From Warburgia ugandensis (taxonomy: Eukaryota > Streptophyta > Magnoliopsida > Canellales > Canellaceae): DNA of 64,000 nucleotides. The translations under genes and the position numbers were made by a program. The stretch covers positions 72,707,495 to 72,771,494 of the forward strand of contig CP141127.1 in assembly GCA_035236585.1 (NCBI GenBank), written 5' to 3'. The notes under the pieces are model-generated. The model did no database searches, was not told the origin of the DNA, and saw only the letters and a program-made list of their open reading frames with translations. This document shows, piece after piece, positions 46,721-58,446 of this stretch (the stretch's first letter is position 1; each line of letters starts with the position of its first letter).

Positions 46721-46791
46721 ATAGTGCTTTTCTTAAACAAGGGGTGCCTTTATCAATTTTCAATGGGTACTAATATTATTTTAAGGGAGTT

Positions 46792-48570
46792 TGATAAGTA
46801 ATTAAATTTATATGAAAAGTACTCAATTAGTAGTCCATGTGTTATAAATTATGGGACATTATTCTAGGATTTTTTCAAAATTCATGACACGTCCATTTTT
46901 GAACTAATGATCCAAAAGTTTGATATTTTATAGGTTCAGAAGCTTATTCAAAGTATGTAATTTATCATAATTTTTAGGTATTAATTAGGTTTTTTTTATT
47001 TTATATATATATATATATCTTTTATAGGTATTAAAAGAACAATACAAGGGCCTAGATTGGTTTATAGGAGATATCGACTCATGCAAGCCACCTTCGCCAT
47101 ATAAGCCATGCTTGAAGAAGTCAAGACAAATATGCCATGAAGTCAAAGAAGCAATCCATGAAGCCACCAAGCTAGAAGCCATCAAAGGAAGCAATATAAC
47201 CCATTTAAGCCAAGTCAATATGGATCAACACATTTTGGAAACATTTTAAGCTATTTTCCATTTGAATAAAATGTGTTTTGAAGAGAAAAAAATAGGAAGA
47301 AAAGGTTGACTTACCAACAAAGGTAGTTGGCATGCACATGTGGACCAATTAGAGAAGAGACCACATTCCTTAACTTTCCTTGTCTCTCTCCATGTAATTC
47401 CCTTCCACACATCATCCTAATTTCCCACTTTCCTTGAGTTTGACTTCTAATTTCCTTATCCTATCTTATCTCTTTCCCATTCTTATCACTCTTTTCTATC
47501 TTCCTAGAATAGAATGTTTTCACTTAGCGAGGAGGAGATCACCTATAAATAGAACACCATCTCCTCAATAAGGAGTTATATGTCTCCCTCCTTGGAGGCT
47601 AGTCCTACATGCATTCTCAATTCTTCCTTGATACCTACTTCTAGGACCTCTCCATGTCTCCTTCCCTTCTCAACCTTCTATGCTCTTTTCCTCTAAGTTC
47701 CAGGTTGGTTTTCCACTTCTTATTCCCTCATTTTGTTGTTTGCTTTGCTTTCTAGTTTCATGCACATAGTTCTAGGATTATTTTTCATTGAGTTATTAAT
47801 TTAGTTTGCTTTAGTTCTCTTTGATCCAAGGCTAGATATCTGTTATAGTGATAGTCAAGAGGTAATAGCCTTTGATCATTTTTACCTTCCTTGTTTGATT
47901 GCTTTCTTTTTTGCTTGTTCTTATGTATTTCCCCCTTGTTTTGGTTCTTATCTTGATTTCAACATCTAGTGCAATTCCCTCCCTTGATTCACATGCATGG
48001 GCCTTGCTGGATAACATTCAACTTGCAAATTGAAGTCAAGATTAGAAGTTTAAGAATTATGTGCACCTTTCCTATACCCTTTTACATTCAATAAAATAAA
48101 GCTTTGTTGCATGCTTAAATTTCTAAACCATGTGCACTCTTCATGGATATTTCCTTATCTTTAATATGAATATTCTATCATTTGATATCATTGATGATTC
48201 ATTGCTTAGGTTGAGTTGCATCTTTAGATTTTACTTTCAAGAAGATCCTCATTCTAGCATTAGGAAGTTCATTCTAGAATTAGGTTTTAAATTTATTATT
48301 GATTTATTTTTTTATTTTGAAGGCATGTTAGTTGTAGATAGTTTCCTTGAGTTAAGTTAACTTCATGCTTGTTTAAATTTCCAAGTTGTTTTAGTTCCTA
48401 GATTATGTGGAATTTTATCTCCTTTGACTAGGATAATAAATTAAAGTGAGATCCAATTACATTAAAAATTCATGAGATTCCTTGTGGGATCAATTTCACT
48501 ATCATACATTTATTACATTGATTCATGCACTTGAGAATAATGTTAAAGATACACCAAGGTATCCTTATCA
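46792..48570 (+). mobile_element. Solo LTR nested in the copia-like element
   Basis: The sequence starts TGATAAG and ends CTTATCA, 7 bp inverted termini of an LTR, 1779 bp. The end has CCTTGTGGGATCAATTTCAC and GATTCATGCACTTG, the Athila-type LTR end also seen at 5100-5155. The copia-like interior lies on both sides. The flanking 5 bp (GAGTT and AAATT) do not match, so the duplication has decayed or the event was not a simple insertion. Confidence 0.7.
47544..47551 (+). promoter_or_regulatory. TATA box of the nested solo LTR
   Basis: CCTATAAATAGAAC lies 750 bp into the LTR, followed by a CT-rich leader (47580-47700). Confidence 0.6.
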
Positions 48571-50006
48571 AAATTGTAGGGTACTATTTTTGGTTACCAT
48601 GAGTTCCTATATCACTTCTTGGGGTTAGCAGTATTATCCATTAGAGGCTGCACATAGCAGTTTCTATGGGTACTAAAAAACCTATTATTTTTTCTTCTAG
48701 TTGTCTCCACCAGCAGCTCTGCCCCCTTTTTAGTTTCCAATAAGGCTGTCCTCCTTCCTTTTGCATTAGCTTCCCCCTCTTCTTTTCTTTTTCCTTCAGT
48801 TTCCATCTTCTTCTCTTCACCAAATGTTGATCAACACATTCTCTCACCAGCTTTGGATGTCCATTTTCTCTAGTGATAGACGTTGCAGTCTGCTGGCCCC
48901 AATCTGATTTCCTTTTTTTCTTTCCTTTCTCTTTATTGTCGTCACTACTCCACCAGTGGTTGACAGCTCTATTTTACTGACCGACAACTTTTTGATGGAC
49001 ACTATAGTTGACTAGCCTCCCCCTTCCAATTTTTTCCTCTTTCACTCCCTATCCCTCCTTGTCATTTTTGCCGCTCCACTAGTAGATATGGGCTCACCAC
49101 TCCCCCTTTTCATTTAGTGACTTCAATTGGTTTCATCTTCATTTGAATAGAAGAAGTGTTGGAGGATCATGATGATGAGATCAAAGCCATTGGACTTGCT
49201 TCAGTAGTAGGTCATGCCAAAAAGGTTAAAGCCTATTGGAGAATCTACTCTCTTAATCCTCTAATACTTGAAATCAACATTCATCTAACCCTTTAGTAGA
49301 TGCTGACTGAGCTTTTCCCAATACCTAGACTTGAATCATTTCATTAGCAACCTTCCATGTCATTGGTGCTTTCACAATCTTCACTAAAAAGCTTTTTGAT
49401 TGGTGATTGGTATCACCAATAGAAGATTCACCTGTGGTAGCCAGACTCTAGCTACTTCTTCGTTGACATCCTCCTCTTCATTATCAATGCTTTCTTTAGA
49501 GCTTTTTTTTTTCCTTCTCTCTCTCATGGAATTAAATCTAGTTTAGTCTCATCTATTCATCCAAGGATAGTTCTCCAAACCAAATTCCAGCCACAATTCT
49601 ATCAATGCAAGATCCATCTTAGGCAGCCTCCATTAGCATGACAATAGAGATAATGTCTTAATCTCTCTTTCACACACCTAGCAATTGATGATTTAAACAA
49701 CATACTTTTTTATCATGACTTGATCTATGGAGAATGCATTGTATCTTCTCCAATTTCAATTATCAACCACCATTTAGATCCATATTTCTTGCCAATGTGA
49801 TTATATATTGTGAGAATGACATAGAGTGAGTTTCTTGAAGTTGTGCCACCTCCTTCAGCTGGTATCTTTGATTCTGGGTCTATGGGTTATTGGCCTACCA
49901 TTTGATATGCAAATGCTAGATCTAGTGAGATAGGGAAGCTCTATTCCTTTCTTAACCTCAGATCTATGTCTGCGGCTACATATGTTCAAAGGAAAGCACT
50001 TGACTA
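48571..50006 (-). other. Interior of the copia-like element next to the primer site
   Basis: This is where gag would be on the minus strand, but the stretch is full of stops. Only short phrases such as YQLKEVAQLQETHSMSFSQY near 49870-49810 appear, and I cannot assign them. The minus-strand frames at 48612-48847 are basic and low complexity. Confidence 0.4.
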
Positions 50007-50018
50007 TCTCTAATACCA
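50007..50018 (-). other. Primer binding site, tRNA-Met type
   Basis: The minus strand reads TGGTATTAGAGA two bases inside the LTR end at 50021, close to the common TGGTATCAGAGC complementary to initiator tRNA-Met. Confidence 0.7.
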
Positions 50019-50020
50019 CT

Positions 50021-50292
50021 TGTTGTGGTTAGATCTCCCAAATATATGACTACAAGGATAGTTGATTTTTAATTAACAAGCACATACATAGAGGCAAGGA
50101 TATACGTGTTTGGTTGTCAAGTCTATCTAATCTGATTACATAGTGAGGAGGAAGCACAAAGCCTCCCTCAACTCTATTCTACATATCTACATCTCTTACA
50201 CTCACTCACACTTGCAAACCCTGACATCTCATATTTATAAAGATTTCTTTCTCATATATGTATGGATTATATGCTGACCCACTCTCTCAACT
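50021..50292 (-). mobile_element. 5' LTR of the copia-like element
   Basis: About 272 bp, similar to 45663-45979 but clearly diverged, which suggests an old insertion. The left (LTR 3') end is sharp at TGTTGTGG. The right end near 50292 is less certain because the expected TG is not conserved. Confidence 0.78.
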
Positions 50293-51654
50293 AGAAGTTG
50301 TAGGACCATCACAACTAAAAGATGATGAAGCAACTACTCAAGTAGAAGATGAACTTCAGCCAAATATCCATGAGAGGCCACATGCTAATTCCTTCAAAAA
50401 AAATATTTGGAATTAGAATGTATTCTGCTTACCCATGAGAGGGCACCAGAGAATTTTCAAAAAGCATAGACACATTAGATAAGGGAAAATGGATGTAAGC
50501 CATGCAGGAAAAAATTACCTCACTAAAGAAGAATTAGAATTATGAGATTGTAAGGTTCTTAAGGGAAAAAGAGAACTAAAGATTAAATGGGTATTCAAGT
50601 TAAAGAGAGGTAGCAAGGGTTAATTGGTCAAACATAAAGCTTGATTGGTCATTAAAGGGAATTGAATTTGATAAGATCTTCTCTCCAGTAGGGAAGATGA
50701 CACCAATCCGATCTATACTTGGATTGGTGGCATGTCAAAACTTGGAGGTTGAACAAATGAATGTAAAAAGTAGCTTTTCCTATGGAGATTTGGAGGAAGA
50801 AATATATATGGAGTAATAGGAAGGATTTGAAGTTTCAAAGAAGAATCACTTGGTCAACAAATTTAGGAAGAGTTTTTATGGCCTCAAGAAAGTGCCTAGA
50901 CACTGGTAAAAGAACTTTGACTCATTCATGATGAGTCATGTATACAAGAGGACTATAGTTATGATCAAAAAGTTGAAGAAGGTGTTATCCAAGTCCTTTA
51001 GCATGAAGGACTTAGGCCCAGCTCAGCAAATTTTGAGCATGAAGATAGTCCGTAATAGGAAAACAAAGAAGTTGTGGCTATCACAGTAGAAGTATGTTGA
51101 ACAGGTGATCAGGAGATTCAACATAAAGAATGCTATGCCAGTCAACACTTTGCTTGGTAATCATTTCAAACTAAGCAAACACAGATGTCCTTCTAAAAAA
51201 CAAGAGACAAATAAGATGACGGTAGTTCCTTACTCTACAAAAGTTGGTAATATAATATAAGCAATGGTTTGTAGAAGGCTAGAAGAAGTTGTAGATGAAG
51301 CATCTTCTCTAAGAACTTCATATGAGACAAAAGGAATACATGGTACATTATGATAGTCAAAGTTCACTAAACTTGAGTAAGAATTTAATGTACATACACA
51401 CATGAAGCACATTGACATTCACTATCACTAAATACTAAAGGTGATTAACTGTTAAAATTTGAGAAGTTCCGCATCAAAGAAAATTCAATAGACATGTTGA
51501 CGAAGGTAGTAAAATATGAGAAGATAGTGCTATGTAGAAACATAGCCAAAATAGACTCAAAATTAAAAGATACTATTATTCTCCTCTCATTGTATGGAGG
51601 GAGACAATTGATGAGCTCATTAGCATATATGGGAGTTGACATTGCTTGATTCCC
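50293..51654 (+). pseudogene. pol: Ty1/copia reverse transcriptase and RNase H, broken, catalytic segment lost
   Basis: With stops, the plus strand reads LKGKRELKIKWVFKLKRGSK near 50560-50620. It goes on with EFDKIFSPVGKMTPIRSILG and LVACQNLEVEQMNVKSSF near 50660-50790. Then come GDLEEEIYME, EGFEV and KSFYGLKKVPRHW near 50860-50910. After HVYKR (about 50950) it jumps to KKLKKVLSKSFSMKDLGPAQ, QILSMKIVRNRKTKKLWLSQ and VEQVIRRFNIKNAMPVNTLL. The segment between, with the Y-V-D-D active site, is missing. Toward 51500, ENSIDMLTKVVKYEKIVLCR is the usual end of copia RNase H. The element's LTRs are not seen; the gypsy-like LTR at 51655 cuts it off. Confidence 0.85.
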
Positions 51655-53894
51655 TATAACATCTTGATTTTTAAAACTTAATTTAAGTAAATTTTGGAAT
51701 TATGTTAAATAGGGATGAAAAGTGAATATTGAATTTCTTGTTTTGGAATCCTAGAAAGTGAAATTTTTATAAACATCAAATCAAGTGTTGAGACCTCTAT
51801 ATTTGGATTGTACTAAAAAAACAATTGCAATGATGCTAAGTTCACTAAAATCAGAGCTTGGATGAATAAGTTGTGATTTTTCTCACTAAGGATAATTCAA
51901 TAATTTTAAAAATGGCCCGACCTGTAGAAATCTAATTTTGATAGTCAAAAGATGTTTGAAACTCATCACGAATGGCATTCACTTTTTTCAAATGTAATTA
52001 TAGTGTCCAGAACAAGTAAAACATCATGGTCACACCTTTTACATTAATTAAATAGAAAAATAAATTAAAGACAAAGAGGGTGCCAGTTTGATATTGGCAC
52101 CCCCTACCCGCTTAAATGAAATCGGGAAAAACAGACTATTTGGTATTTTACCCAAACCCAATAAAGAGAGAGAACTGATGGGAGAGAAAGAAGGAGAAGA
52201 AGAAAAGAAGAAGAGAGGAGGAAGAGGAGAAAGGGAAAGAAAGACACTGTGGGAGGGAGGCGATCGCTGTGAGTATTCTCAGGCGAGCTGCAAACCTTGG
52301 CCACCAATCACTTGTAGTGATGGTGACAAAGACATCAATGAGGACCCTGAAATCAACCAGAGATTTGAATGATCTAAACCATTAAAAGTTCCTCATCATC
52401 AAATCCACAAAAGCCTTCGAGAACAATGAAGATCTAGTGAGAAACAGCTATGGATCAAAGCAAAACAATAACTGTTAGAGAGAGATTTGACGATTTTTGG
52501 GTTACCAATAAATAGAGCTCACTGGCGACAATGGTAGCTTGGATTGTTCATCTGACCCATTCATCTTAATAAGCATAAGGGCATGACCAGTATCCCTTAA
52601 AAACAGTCAAAATCAAGTGAGAAATGAATGAGAAATAGAGCAAAGAAGGTCATGATGGCAACTGGCATAATCCAACAACCAACACACTACTTTTGACATT
52701 TTTCGGCATCAAATGATGGCAAATCTTCACCAAACTTCAGCGGATTGTAGGTGAGACCCTAATCTACATTGCCCTAGAAGAGAATTTGATTTTTGAAGCA
52801 AAAAATGTCACTGACGATGATTGCGTTGGTTACCTTCTCCTACTATGGTCGGTTACTGTAGATGACTTGATCTACACATCCGAAAAGTAGGATCTTAAAT
52901 TTGAGATCATCTAATTATTCAAAGTAAGATCTAATCTTGATTTGAATTAGCAATTTGTGACTTTTAAGATCGACCGTTGGTTTCTTAATATGTGTTTAGG
53001 ACTGCATGAATATAGGTTTAGAATAGCTCAGATCTGAGAGAGAATGTTGATCCAAGCCTAAAACCGAGCAGACAATCTTGATCATCTGATCGAACACTAA
53101 AGTATCTAACCAAAAGGTTCAAATCAATGATCAGGCTTCACCAATACATTTCTCAACCTTAGTGTGGCACATGATGACTCCAATCTTACTGATCCGAGGA
53201 TTATAAACTATTGGATAATTAAAATCTGTATGGATGACCAAGATCTGATGATCAAACTAGTGTTAAAGAAATAAATGCATGATCAACAATAAATAAAGGC
53301 AGAATCATCTTAATAGATTATGCTCAGGGACTAAATAAATTGTAAATAGAATATATGGAAAAAGAAAATTGACATTATACTATACGTATGTCTTGACAAA
53401 TACATCAATGTATATGGATGTAGAGAGTGCATATTCTAATGGGCATGAGTTTTTGTATTTGAGGGAGGTTGTTCTGAGATCTTTAATTTGTTCATATATT
53501 CAGATTATGACCAGATTATTGGTCTAGTCATATAACATGTATTTAGTCAAATACATAATATGATAAATTTTAATGAATTGATAGATGACATGATTACAAA
53601 TTATGAATGTATCATTCTTCAAGGATTAAATGAGATGATATATATCTTCCTTTGATGATGATGATATTAGATAATTATTTTAGTATGTGGGTTATAATGA
53701 TATATGGATGCTACTGAGACATATGAATGATATTGATAGAGATGTGGAGTATCAAAGATCTTTAGTTTAGAATTACTAACACTTGCATTTTGTTTATGCA
53801 TCACGTGGATTTGATCTTTCATTTTGGTTTCATGTGTACGTGACTTGATACATGATTTCTTATTCATCAAGTTTAATTCATGATTTGTACTTGT

Positions 53895-53980
53895 GGTTTG
53901 CTAATGAGGATGGCTGATAAGGGCAGCCAATGAGGTCGGTTTGCTAATGAGGGTGGCTGATAAGGGCAGCCAATGAGGTC
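53895..53980. repeat. 43 bp direct duplication
   Basis: Two copies of a 43 bp unit starting GGTTTGCTAATGAGG and ending CCAATGAGGTC, with one difference. The 3' LTR has a single copy at about 61345-61387, so the duplication happened in the 5' LTR after insertion. Confidence 0.88.
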
Positions 53981-53996
53981 GGGTGCATGTAGCATT

Positions 53997-55928
53997 TGTT
54001 GAGGGTTCAATTTTGGCCAAAATACCCCTAGTTTAGCATTTAATTAGATCATTTAACTCATCCATTTGATAATTTTTAGAGAAAATATAATTTTTAGCTC
54101 AAATTGACCATCCAACCGTAATTTGTCAAATTTAACGGTCAAATGATCATCAGAATTAATCAGATGTGTAATGTACAGTTAGATGACTCTAATCTAATCT
54201 TATATTTCACATATCAAATAGATCATGGTTTGAATATCTAATCAATGGTGTAGATTATCTAAGGGGGCATTGAATGGCTAATCAATGGTGTAGATTATGT
54301 AAGGGGGCATTTAACGGCTAATCAATGGTGCAGATTATCTAAGGGGCATTGAACGAACCAGATCACTCACAAAGCAAGACTGGATAGTTTCTAAAGACAA
54401 AAGAGTTCTAATAACCAGAAAGGAGATCATGGATAAGATTTGGAACGAAGAGGCCTAAATCGAAGTGATTGAAGTTTCCTAGTGGGGCAACTAAATCTTC
54501 AAAATTAGAAGGCATGAAAGCCTTAAACGAAGGAGGGTGCTACTAGTAGAGAAAAAAAAATTGGACTGATTTTTTTTTTTTTTTTAATCTCATTTCCTTT
54601 GCTTGCCTCTTTCTCTTCATCATTTCTATTCTTTCCAATCAGTTTGTTTTCCTTGGCCCTTTTGTTTCCTATCTTTTACATTCTCCTTCTCCCACTTTTG
54701 TTTTGCACCACGCATTACTATCTTCTCCTCTCATTCACTTCTAGCCAACCCAATTAGTCCCTTGTCTCTCTCATGCCCCTTGTTCTCTAGAACTCGATGG
54801 ACAAAATCCCTCCTCCATTTAGCCCTTCTTCACTGGTCCATCACCTTCCCCAGTGTCCTCTATCCGAACTAACTCGCTCCCTTCAACATCACTACCCAGT
54901 TTTTTTTCTTGTTTGTCACAACTAGACAAACCGGTCAGGCGCATGCCACTCAACTTCACCATCTTCTTCCCCCATTTGCTCCATCGCACTGAATAGCACA
55001 CAGGGTCATCATCCTCTTCACTCTAGCCCAACATAGCAATCCCTATCACCTAGTAACCTGGCCACGATCATCGTCGTCTGCTTAGTCATTCCCCAGCCCA
55101 TCTTCGTTCCATTCAAGCAGCAATGCACTGGGCCATGGCTTCATCTAGTCTCTGGCTTCTCCATCTTCTCTAGTAATCATTATCTATTTGAATTGAATTT
55201 AAGTTTATGGGAAAAAGAAGGAAGTTTCAGTAAAAATTCCATTTTTGCCCTTATTATAATAATTTTTATTACATTTTAGTGTTCTTATCTGCGCTCTATT
55301 TTATTCCTATTCTATTATCTATGTTCTATGTTGTTCTCACTTAATCCAGGAACTATTTAATTCAAACCTATCTTATTCAAGCTCAATCAGATCAATGGTT
55401 CTACTTTAATCATAGGATCTCTTCAATTTCTCATCTATTTTACATTTGATTTTCAATCAAATTTTAGAGCTTGTTTTTAGGACATCCTATAACTTGTTAT
55501 TGTTCCTTATCTTCAATCTAAGATTTAGAAATCAGATCTAAGCCGATAAAATTCAAATTCCTTATCTAGACAAGATCTTTGTAGTTTTTAAGAATCTTCC
55601 TAATCCCTCTAGTGGATCATTAATCAAAAGCACCGAGAAGATGTTGATAAAGGATGATTGAGATTTAAGATATCATATTTGAAGAAATTGACACTAATCA
55701 GTCTAGGGAAGTGAAATTTTCTTCTTCTTTTTTTTAGTTAAATTTCTATTGGACCTTTGTAATTTTCATTGATTAAACATATCTAAAGTCTGATTGTAGT
55801 TTTATTTAATTTCTATCAATTTTTTTTAATTTTTGAACAATTAAATTTTATTTAACTCCAAATTATTAAAGCAAGTCCCTATGGGATCGACCCATACTTG
55901 CACACGCTACACTACAATAGCCTATGTA
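53997..55928 (+). mobile_element. Solo LTR of family A, copy 3
   Basis: The start TGTTGAGGGTTCAATTTTGG matches copies 1 and 2. The end has GGGATCGACCCATACTTGC and CACTACAATAGCC, and seems to lack the last 20-40 bp of the other copies. AGCATT flanks both sides (53991-53996 and 55928-55933). The 3' LTR of the host element shows the empty site at about 61395: GTGCATGTAGCACTAACAGG. About 1.93 kb, with no (CT)n tract. Confidence 0.85.
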
Positions 55929-56099
55929 GCATTGGCAAGCTTCTTAGTGGAATTAATATTACTATATTTTTTAATATATATATATATATGAATCTCGATT
56001 GTTATAATGAGTTTCTTCATGACTATGTGAAAGTAGATATGCATCTTGTATTTGAATTATGACTAAACTACTCATGTATATGTGCATGTGATTTATCGT

Positions 56100-57010
56100 G
56101 AGTCATGTAAGAAAAGCTAAAGACTATGGTGCACAAGTAAGATGAGACCACTTGTAAGACTGTAGTATTCAAGTAATATCAAATGACTCGTAAGAGTTGA
56201 AGACTGTGGTACTCAAGTAATATGAAACAACTTATAAGATTTACTAGACTATGAACCACAAGTATGATGAGATGACTTGTATGAGTTGAAGACTATGATA
56301 CTCAGGTAATATGAAACGATTCGTAAAAGTTGAAGACTATGGTACTAAGGTGATATGAAATAAGGTGTAAAAGTTGGTAGAATGTGGACCATATGTAAGA
56401 TGAGACAACTCATAAAAGCTGAAGATTGTGGTACTCAGCTAATATGAAATGACTTGTAAGAGTTGTGAGACTGTGAACCATAGGTAAGATGAGACAATTT
56501 GTAAGAGTTAAAGACTATTGTACTCAGATATTATGAAATGACTCGTATGAGTTGAAGACTATGGTACTCGGTAATATGAAACAACTTCTAAGAGTTGTAA
56601 GAGTGTGAACCACAGGTAAGATAAGACATCTTGTAAGAATTGCAAACTATGATACTTAGGTAATATGAAATGACTCATAAGAGTTGAAGACTATCGTACT
56701 TGGGTAATATGAAAGGACTCATAAGAGTTGTTTGACTATGAACCACAGGTAAGATGAGACGATTTGTAAGACTTGAAGATCTTGCTACTCATGTATATGA
56801 AATGACTCATAAGAGTTGTTAGACTATGAACTACAGGTATGATTAGACAACTCGTAAGAGTTGAAGACTGTGGTGCACAAGTAAGACAGAGCGACTTATA
56901 AGAGTTGAAGACTGTTATACCTAGGTGATATGAAACCACTTGTAAGTGTTGTAAGCTTATTGATCATAGGTAAGACTAGAAAATTCATAAGCATTGCAAG
57001 ACTATGAATT
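56100..57010 (+). repeat. Tandem array in the 5' giant LTR, units of about 45 bp
   Basis: About 20 units of two alternating types. One contains GAAGACTATGGTACTCAGGT and AATATGAAATGACTC; the other contains GACTATGAACCACAGGTAAG and ATGAGACAACTC. Both end in GTAAGAGTTG. Each unit has the dyad ACTC-GTAA-GAGT. The homologous array of the 3' LTR is at 61590-62315. Confidence 0.93.
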
Positions 57011-57935
57011 AAATAATTTATGGGGATAGTTGAAAGTCAGACAGCACTCTGGAGTACTTTTGACCCATATATGAATTGTGTTCTTTTGGTTATTGGTGAT
57101 AGGAAACCATTATAAGAGGTCATTTATATACATAATATATATATATATATTCACATGAGATAGTTTGACCTTCTCTTATGCTTCAATATGATTACAATTT
57201 CACATTTAAATGTAAGTTTGCATTTATTTATATTCATTGTGATTTATGGAATGTGTTATGGTATGGATGCATTGAGATTTCTTTATTTATAAGTAGCATA
57301 CTAAATAATAAGATTGTTTTAACTGCATTATTTTATTTAAGATCTGGCTTTTAACATAGATTTGTCAATAGTGAGTTGATATACTCACATGTTTATTTGG
57401 CATGGATTAGCCTGTGGTGAGCCAATATGCTCTAATATGGATTTGGCATGAATTTCCCTCTGATGAGTTGATATGTTCTGATTTGATGTGGAATTGATTT
57501 TCTTGTGATTGAATTGAAAAGTGATTCAATTGCCTTATTGTTTTATCATGAATTTGTGCATGTTGCTAGCATGTATTATCCTTCATATGGATATCTTGTC
57601 ATTTTACATGTACTCATGTCGTACATGATAGCTATATGGGATTTCTATTATGCTAATTACATTGTATCTCTAAGTAGATTATGAGTAGTTAGAGTTTGAG
57701 ATGATTTGACATAGATTTGTCTATATCATGAATTGAAATATGATGAAATAATATGATATGAAATTACATGAAATGAATAGAGATGTATGTGATATGAATA
57801 TCATCATATGCTTAAGATTGTATAACTGTATAATGCTCCTTAGAACAGATTTATAAATGGTTAAGAATTCCAATGTATTTGGATATTTCTATATTGCCAA
57901 ACTAGATACTCAAACATCTACCAAGGACAAGCTTG

Positions 57936-57968
57936 CTGAGACATTGTAATTTGTTTACAATGTCTCAG
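57936..57968 (+). other. LTR hairpin, copy 3
   Basis: Perfect 14 bp arms, CTGAGACATTGTAA and TTACAATGTCTCAG, with loop TTTGT, about 0.48 kb before the LTR end. Flanking CTACCAAG...AGCTTG upstream matches the two giant solo LTRs. Confidence 0.9.
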
Positions 57969-58446
57969 GGTTTGAAGAAAGTGAATTGAAGGATAAACAA
58001 CTAAAGGTAGAAGGAACCATGGATGAGGACAATAATAACGTGAGACTGTGTTGCCAATGTAAGTAGATGGCTTGTATTTTACTTTCAAGGTCATGCATGT
58101 ATATATGTATTTATACATTTGGATTATGAGCTGTGATTGGAAGTCCTAGGTGATTGTTTCATGTAAGTACATTGTCTTTGAATGTTTAAATTTAAACAAT
58201 AAGAAAATTTGTACTTATAAGGTGATTGTGCCCCATGCATTAAATGCACAATGTCAAAAAAATAGAGGAGACTCTGCCATATTTTTTTTATAGAAATGAG
58301 TATCTCATTTTAACATGTAATCCATGTTTTGTAAAGTAGCATGGACACTCGGGGTTTTCCATAGACTCTTTTCATAGAATAATGTTTCTATTATTTGTTT
58401 TCTGAAAGAATTTTTCAAAAGTCATTTAAAAACCCAAGTGGTCATA

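Larger units (their letters stand above)
45663..50292 (-). mobile_element. Copia-like element with short LTRs, decayed interior
   Basis: Two LTRs of about 0.3 kb (45663-45979 and 50021-50292) enclose a polypurine tract (45980-45991) and a primer site (50007-50018). All are in the minus-strand order expected. The interior is about 2.2 kb once the nested solo LTR 46792-48570 is removed. It has no gag or pol that I can read, only pyrimidine-rich stretches and a minisatellite. It is therefore non-autonomous or heavily deleted. The short LTR and tRNA-Met-type primer site favour Ty1/copia. Flanking 5 bp do not match. Confidence 0.7.
51655..58446 (+). mobile_element. 5' LTR of the giant-LTR gypsy-like element
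   Basis: It starts TATAACATCTTGATTTTTAA, corresponding to TGTAATGTCCCTAATTTTTA of the 3' LTR, and ends AACCCAAGTGGTCATA before the primer site. It contains a solo LTR (53997-55928), an array of about 45 bp units (56100-57010) and the conserved hairpin (57936-57968). It shares the terminal wording and the hairpin with the two giant solo LTRs at 14319 and 24733, so all belong to related lineages. Confidence 0.8.

Noticed and set aside
48612..48847. Minus-strand basic open frames that could suggest a nucleic-acid-binding gag end
   Set aside because: Lys/Arg-rich only because the DNA is pyrimidine-rich on the plus strand; no zinc knuckle or protease motif follows.
56100..57010. Regular repeats that at first sight resemble a CRISPR array
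   Set aside because: There are no constant repeats with unique spacers: whole units of about 45 bp repeat in tandem, inside an LTR of a plant retroelement, without cas genes.
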